Of a stretch of 64,000 bases of DNA, positions 60,978 to 64,000 are shown piece after piece. Where the stretch lies: positions 1 through 64,000 of the forward strand of contig JAGXSG010000003.1 in assembly GCA_018333995.1 (NCBI GenBank), given 5' to 3'. The translations under genes were made by a program, and so were the position numbers. The notes under the pieces were generated by a model. That model was not told the DNA's origin. It saw nothing but the letters and a program-made list of their open reading frames with translations, and did not search any database. This stretch comes from Clostridiales bacterium. Lineage in GTDB: Bacteria > Actinomycetota > Coriobacteriia > Anaerosomatales > SLCP01. Position 1 is the stretch's first letter. Each line of letters begins with the position of its first letter.

Positions 60978-61006
60978 AGCGTACCGTGGTCAGATGTGTC
61001 GTACAA
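60978..61006 (-). promoter_or_regulatory. possible promoter of the heptaheme cytochrome
   Basis: On the minus strand TTGTAC (61001-61006) and TACGCT (60978-60983) are 17 bp apart, about 24 bp before the ATG at 60954. The -10 fits the loose TANNNT pattern of high-GC bacteria. A TTGTGAATTAACGCACGAA stretch just upstream is partly CRP/FNR-like (TGTGA-N6-GCACG), but too weak to call. Confidence 0.35.
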
Positions 61007-61152
61007 GGGATTTCGTGCGTTAATTCACAACTTAAGAAGTCTTAGTATTCTGACTACTTATACGATGCGGTGGGAGGGGTCACGAGCGGCATTGAACACC
61101 CCCGGAAAGCGTATACCCCCAGGGTATCGCACGCGGGGACAGCGTCGCGCGC

Positions 61153-61719
61153 TTACTCTTTCGCGGTGATATCGAGCGGTTCGCGGGGCAATCTCACGCT
61201 CCCCCAGAACTCCTCGATCCGCCTTCCGTCGACCTCCCCTGAACTCTTGCCGTCGACGGTGATTAGCACTGATGTGATCTCTGGGAACTGCCGCAGCGTC
61301 TCGAGCACCGCGCCAAACGCAACGACTCTCGCCTGCTCGTCTTCCACCGGGAAGTCGAGGACCTCGGCGGAGAAGTCGATGGTGCCGACACCGGTTCCCT
61401 GATCGACCGTGACAGAGTTGACCGTCGCTTGCGGAAGCACGATCGCGATTTGCTCCTTTTCGGGGCTGACCGCGAACAGGCGCTGCATGGCGACCTCAGG
61501 CAGGTTATCGCTTACCGGGACCACCTGCCGCTCCTCGATGATGATCTCGCCATCTGGGTAGTACACAGAGATCGCGGTGGTCTCACCGGCGATCTTCGAC
61601 TCGGTGGGCGAAGGCACGGACGGTGAACACCCGGCTGTTGCGAGCACCACGAACATCGCAAACGCTCCCGCGCCGAGAGCCGCCCAAACTATGGCCTTGA
61701 CCGATCCGGCGGAGCGCAT
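61153..61719 (-). CDS. GerMN-domain lipoprotein
   Basis: The protein has 188 residues. The signal peptide ends in a lipobox (ATAGC), so Cys is lipidated and the protein is exposed outside the membrane. The mature part is a GerMN domain: TTAISVYYPDGEIIIEERQV, SDNLPEVAMQRLFAV, VNSVTVDQGTGVGTIDFSAE and ITSVLITVDGKSSGEVDGR. GerMN domains occur in spore germination and in division- or wall-associated lipoproteins. ATG 61719 overlaps the upstream stop as TGATG, with GGAG 5 bp before it. Confidence 0.85.
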   Translation of the reverse strand: MRSAGSVKAIVWAALGAGAFAMFVVLATAGCSPSVPSPTESKIAGETTAISVYYPDGEIIIEERQVVPVSDNLPEVAMQRLFAVSPEKEQIAIVLPQATVNSVTVDQGTGVGTIDFSAEVLDFPVEDEQARVVAFGAVLETLRQFPEITSVLITVDGKSSGEVDGRRIEEFWGSVRLPREPLDITAKE

Positions 61720-63209
61720 CACTTCTCCACCTCGCTCTTCTCGGCGGGCGTGCTTTCCGCCAGGTCCGCACGCTCGATCAGCTCGTCGAGGCGAACCGCA
61801 ACGAGCTCGAGCTCTTGAGCTGTCTCCCTCACAGGCTCCGATTCGCTCAGCAGCACCGTCTTGCCCCTGATTTGGTACGCGAGCGTCAGCGCCTCGAGCT
61901 CCGGGCCCTCGATGAGGAAGCGCCCGGCAAACTCCTCCATGCGCTCGGGATCAGGCTCAACGCTCACGAGTGCGGGCTTTTCGAAGCGTCCGCCAAACAC
62001 CTCAAAGACAGCCGGCGTCACGTGGAGCTTTTTGACATGGCGGGCGATCTCGTCAACGTACTCACGATCAATCACCTCGGTGATGAAGTCAGGTGCGGCG
62101 ACGTACTTGGTGCGGCGCCTGAGCAACAGCCAGAGCGCAATCGCGGCAAGCGGCAGCAGCGCGAGCGGTAGCCACCTCGCCGCCATCGGCGCAACCTGCG
62201 GTGCGGGCACCTGAAACACCTGAACGCGATCGTTGAACTTGTCGGCGACGGCGATGTAGCCGCCGACCCCGTACGCTATCCCGTCGGGGAAGTAGAAGCG
62301 GCCATCCGCGTGTCCTACCTCACCGAGCGTCTTGAGAAGCGACCCCTCTTCAGACAAGACGACGATCTCGCTGTTGGTGCCGTCGACAACATAGATGTTG
62401 CCCATCTCATCGAGGGTGATACTGGCCGGGAGTCCAAACAGGCGCCCCTCGCCGCGGTACTTGATCGCCTCGTCAGGGGGTATCGGCGCGCCATACGCCC
62501 AGAGGGCCTCGCCTGTTTCCGCGTCGAGCGCTTGCACGCGATAGTTCAGCGTGTCAGCCACGTAGAGTATCGCGCCGTCAGCGGAGGGCACGACGGCTCC
62601 CGGCAAATCGAGCTGGCCTTCTTCTCTACCACGTGTGCCGACCTGCGTCACGTACGTGCCGTCAAGGGTCCCCTTCATGATGGTTCCGTCGGTAACCACG
62701 TAAAGCGTCTCCCCGCGCACCGTCACGAATGTTGGGATGATGTCGGGGAACTCGACCTGATGGACCGGTTGAAAGTCGCGATCGAAGATGACGAGCTTGC
62801 GGTCGCCTTTCGAAAGCGCGTAGATGCGGCCGTCCGGAGCGACCGCCACTGAGACGGGGTGCTCGAATGAGAACTCGCCCAGATCCGTCCCGCTGATGCG
62901 GGCGACAAACGCGCCCCTGCTGTCGAACACGAGTATGCGGTGCTTGAGCGTGTCGGCCACGTATATGTTGCCATCAGGGCCGAACGCCACTCCTGTAGGC
63001 CTGCTCAGCAGGTCTCCCTCGAACCCGTAGATCGAGAAGAGGTACCGGAACTCCTCAGTGTCGGGGGGTCCCTCATCCCCGACAAGCTGAGCGGGGCGAG
63101 TCATCACGTAGTAGGCGAACAGCAGTGCGAGCAGCGCGAGCAGCAGCACGAGGAGCGCGAGCAGATTGCGGCGAATCCGAGTGTCCCTAAACATGACTCC
63201 GCTAGCCAC
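61719..63209 (-). CDS. NHL-repeat membrane protein
   Basis: The protein has 496 residues. It has an N-terminal transmembrane helix (LLALLVLLLALLALLFAYYV), an NHL beta-propeller of about six blades (residues 60-335) with PTGVAFGPDGNIYVADTLKH, PVSVAVAPDGRIYALS and PDGIAYGVGGYIAVADKFND, a second membrane helix (WLPLALLPLAAIALWLLL) and a C-terminal cytoplasmic region of about 130 residues that is not recognised. GTG 63209 has GGAGG 6 bp upstream. NHL propellers bind proteins or ligands. It is coupled to the GerMN lipoprotein (TGATG) and lies 78 bp downstream of the TPR gene. Confidence 0.82.
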   Translation of the reverse strand: MASGVMFRDTRIRRNLLALLVLLLALLALLFAYYVMTRPAQLVGDEGPPDTEEFRYLFSIYGFEGDLLSRPTGVAFGPDGNIYVADTLKHRILVFDSRGAFVARISGTDLGEFSFEHPVSVAVAPDGRIYALSKGDRKLVIFDRDFQPVHQVEFPDIIPTFVTVRGETLYVVTDGTIMKGTLDGTYVTQVGTRGREEGQLDLPGAVVPSADGAILYVADTLNYRVQALDAETGEALWAYGAPIPPDEAIKYRGEGRLFGLPASITLDEMGNIYVVDGTNSEIVVLSEEGSLLKTLGEVGHADGRFYFPDGIAYGVGGYIAVADKFNDRVQVFQVPAPQVAPMAARWLPLALLPLAAIALWLLLRRRTKYVAAPDFITEVIDREYVDEIARHVKKLHVTPAVFEVFGGRFEKPALVSVEPDPERMEEFAGRFLIEGPELEALTLAYQIRGKTVLLSESEPVRETAQELELVAVRLDELIERADLAESTPAEKSEVEK

Positions 63210-63287
63210 TGATTACCTCCGAGTCTCGCAACGCGTTCACGCCCGCATGGGGCATCGTCAGCCGTTTCACACGCATGTGGTCTCTGG

Positions 63288-63995
63288 TCACTCGGAACCC
63301 TGAGGCGCCGGACTCGCCTCGAGAGACGGACTCGCCTCGATTGAGGCGCTGACCCGCGCGATCGCCTCCGTCGCGGCCTCGTCATCGGGGATGAACGTGA
63401 GCACTGTCTGGAAATCTTGGAGCGCAAACTCTAAGTCACCCATCTGCTCGGCGATACGGCCCCGCTCGTAGTAGATGTTTGCCGCCTCGGGGAATGACGC
63501 GAGCGCCTCGGTGAGCGCATCACGCGCGCTCTCCAGGTCGTCGAGACCCTTGTACGCCTCGGCGAGCTCCATCTGCAAGAGGAAGCGCCAATCCGCGGTC
63601 TCGTTCTCGCCAAGGCCCAGCGCCTGCTGCAAGCTCGCGACCGCCTGCTCGTAGCGCCCGAGCGCCCGCTCCACCATACCCTTGACCAGGTAGCCGTTCC
63701 CGAGCTCGGGATCGAGACGGATCGCGTACTCGGCTTCGCGCAGGGCGTCAGCGTTGCGTCCTACCGAGAGGTACGCCGCGGCGAGACGTGAGCGTGCCTC
63801 TGGGTCATCGGGGGCGGCCTGCACCGCCCGTTCTGAGACGAGGATCGTGCGCTCACCCTCTGTCGTGGGCGTCCCCGCGTTTCGCGGGTTCATGACCGTG
63901 TCGAGCACGAGCCCCGCCACGACGACAACCGCGACTACGAGCGAGGCGATGGACACCCTCGTGATGGTCAGGAGCGTACTCGATTTCAACGCCAC
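63288..63995 (-). CDS. membrane-anchored TPR protein, possibly with its start at the window edge
   Basis: The protein has 235 residues in the window. An N-terminal helix (ITRVSIASLVVAVVVVAGLV) is followed by about four TPR units (ALREAEYAIRLDPELGNGYL, QAVASLQQALGLGENETADW, SARDALTEALASFPEAANIY and ALQDFQTVLTFIPDDEAATE) and a short low-complexity tail. Such proteins often act in cytochrome or envelope assembly. The GTG at 63995 is close to GAGG, and the frame is open toward the window end, so a longer N-terminus cannot be excluded. Confidence 0.8.
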   Translation of the reverse strand: MALKSSTLLTITRVSIASLVVAVVVVAGLVLDTVMNPRNAGTPTTEGERTILVSERAVQAAPDDPEARSRLAAAYLSVGRNADALREAEYAIRLDPELGNGYLVKGMVERALGRYEQAVASLQQALGLGENETADWRFLLQMELAEAYKGLDDLESARDALTEALASFPEAANIYYERGRIAEQMGDLEFALQDFQTVLTFIPDDEAATEAIARVSASIEASPSLEASPAPQGSE

Positions 63996-64000
63996 ACCTC

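Overview
This window is high-GC, densely coded DNA from what looks like an anaerobic or respiratory actinobacterium. The clues are frequent GTG and TTG starts, strong GGAGG ribosome sites, a PdtaS/PdtaR-type kinase with an ANTAR regulator, a T-box on a trp operon, short HisG with HisZ, cell-wall-binding repeat 2 (CWB2) surface proteins, and several multiheme c-type cytochromes. My best guess is a Coriobacteriia-like lineage. That is inference from gene content, not a measured placement.

Region 1 (1-9.3 kb) is an accessory, defence-like island. It holds a HigB/HigA toxin-antitoxin pair (HigA fused to an ImmA/IrrE peptidase) with two operator-like inverted repeats, a membrane coiled-coil protein, an HNH nuclease, a nuclease-DUF2075 helicase coupled to a MazG-like pyrophosphohydrolase, a small zinc-ribbon ORF and a Fic AMP-transferase. 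Between these lie broken genes: a YgiT/MqsA-like zinc finger, the 3' end of a HerA ATPase, and the 5' end of a nuclease-like gene carrying a stop and a frameshift.

Region 2 (9.4-25.3 kb) is core metabolism and signalling. An HdrB-HdrC fusion is followed in one operon by a three-piece archaeal-type glutamate synthase. Then come MgtE, the PdtaR/PdtaS pair, a degenerate HD-GYP membrane protein, tRNA-Leu(CAA), a LOG-family protein, a class II aldolase, a PfkA-family kinase with PPi-type residues, AccA/AccD and an archaeal-type class I FBP aldolase.

Region 3 (25.4-51.3 kb) is mostly amino-acid biosynthesis on the minus strand: NadE, the trp operon (E-GD-C-B2-F-B-A, T-box with a UGG specifier), the his operon (Z-G-D-C-B-H-A-F-I-E plus a possible 34-residue ORF), DnaE with an upstream TrpR/YerC-like regulator, a fumarylacetoacetate-hydrolase-family protein, citramalate synthase and IlvE.

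Region 4 (51.5-64 kb) is an electron-transfer and envelope locus. A membrane protein, two membrane-anchored dodecaheme cytochromes and a TPR protein lie on the plus strand. On the minus strand lie an RCC1/CWB2 surface protein, a small secreted protein, a split-Soret-like diheme cytochrome, a heptaheme cytochrome, a GerMN lipoprotein, an NHL-repeat membrane protein and a TPR protein. The most striking observation is that the split-Soret-like gene has one in-frame TGA where the family appears to carry Cys. A small hairpin with a GGU loop lies 23 nt downstream, so the protein may be an undescribed selenocysteine-containing cytochrome.
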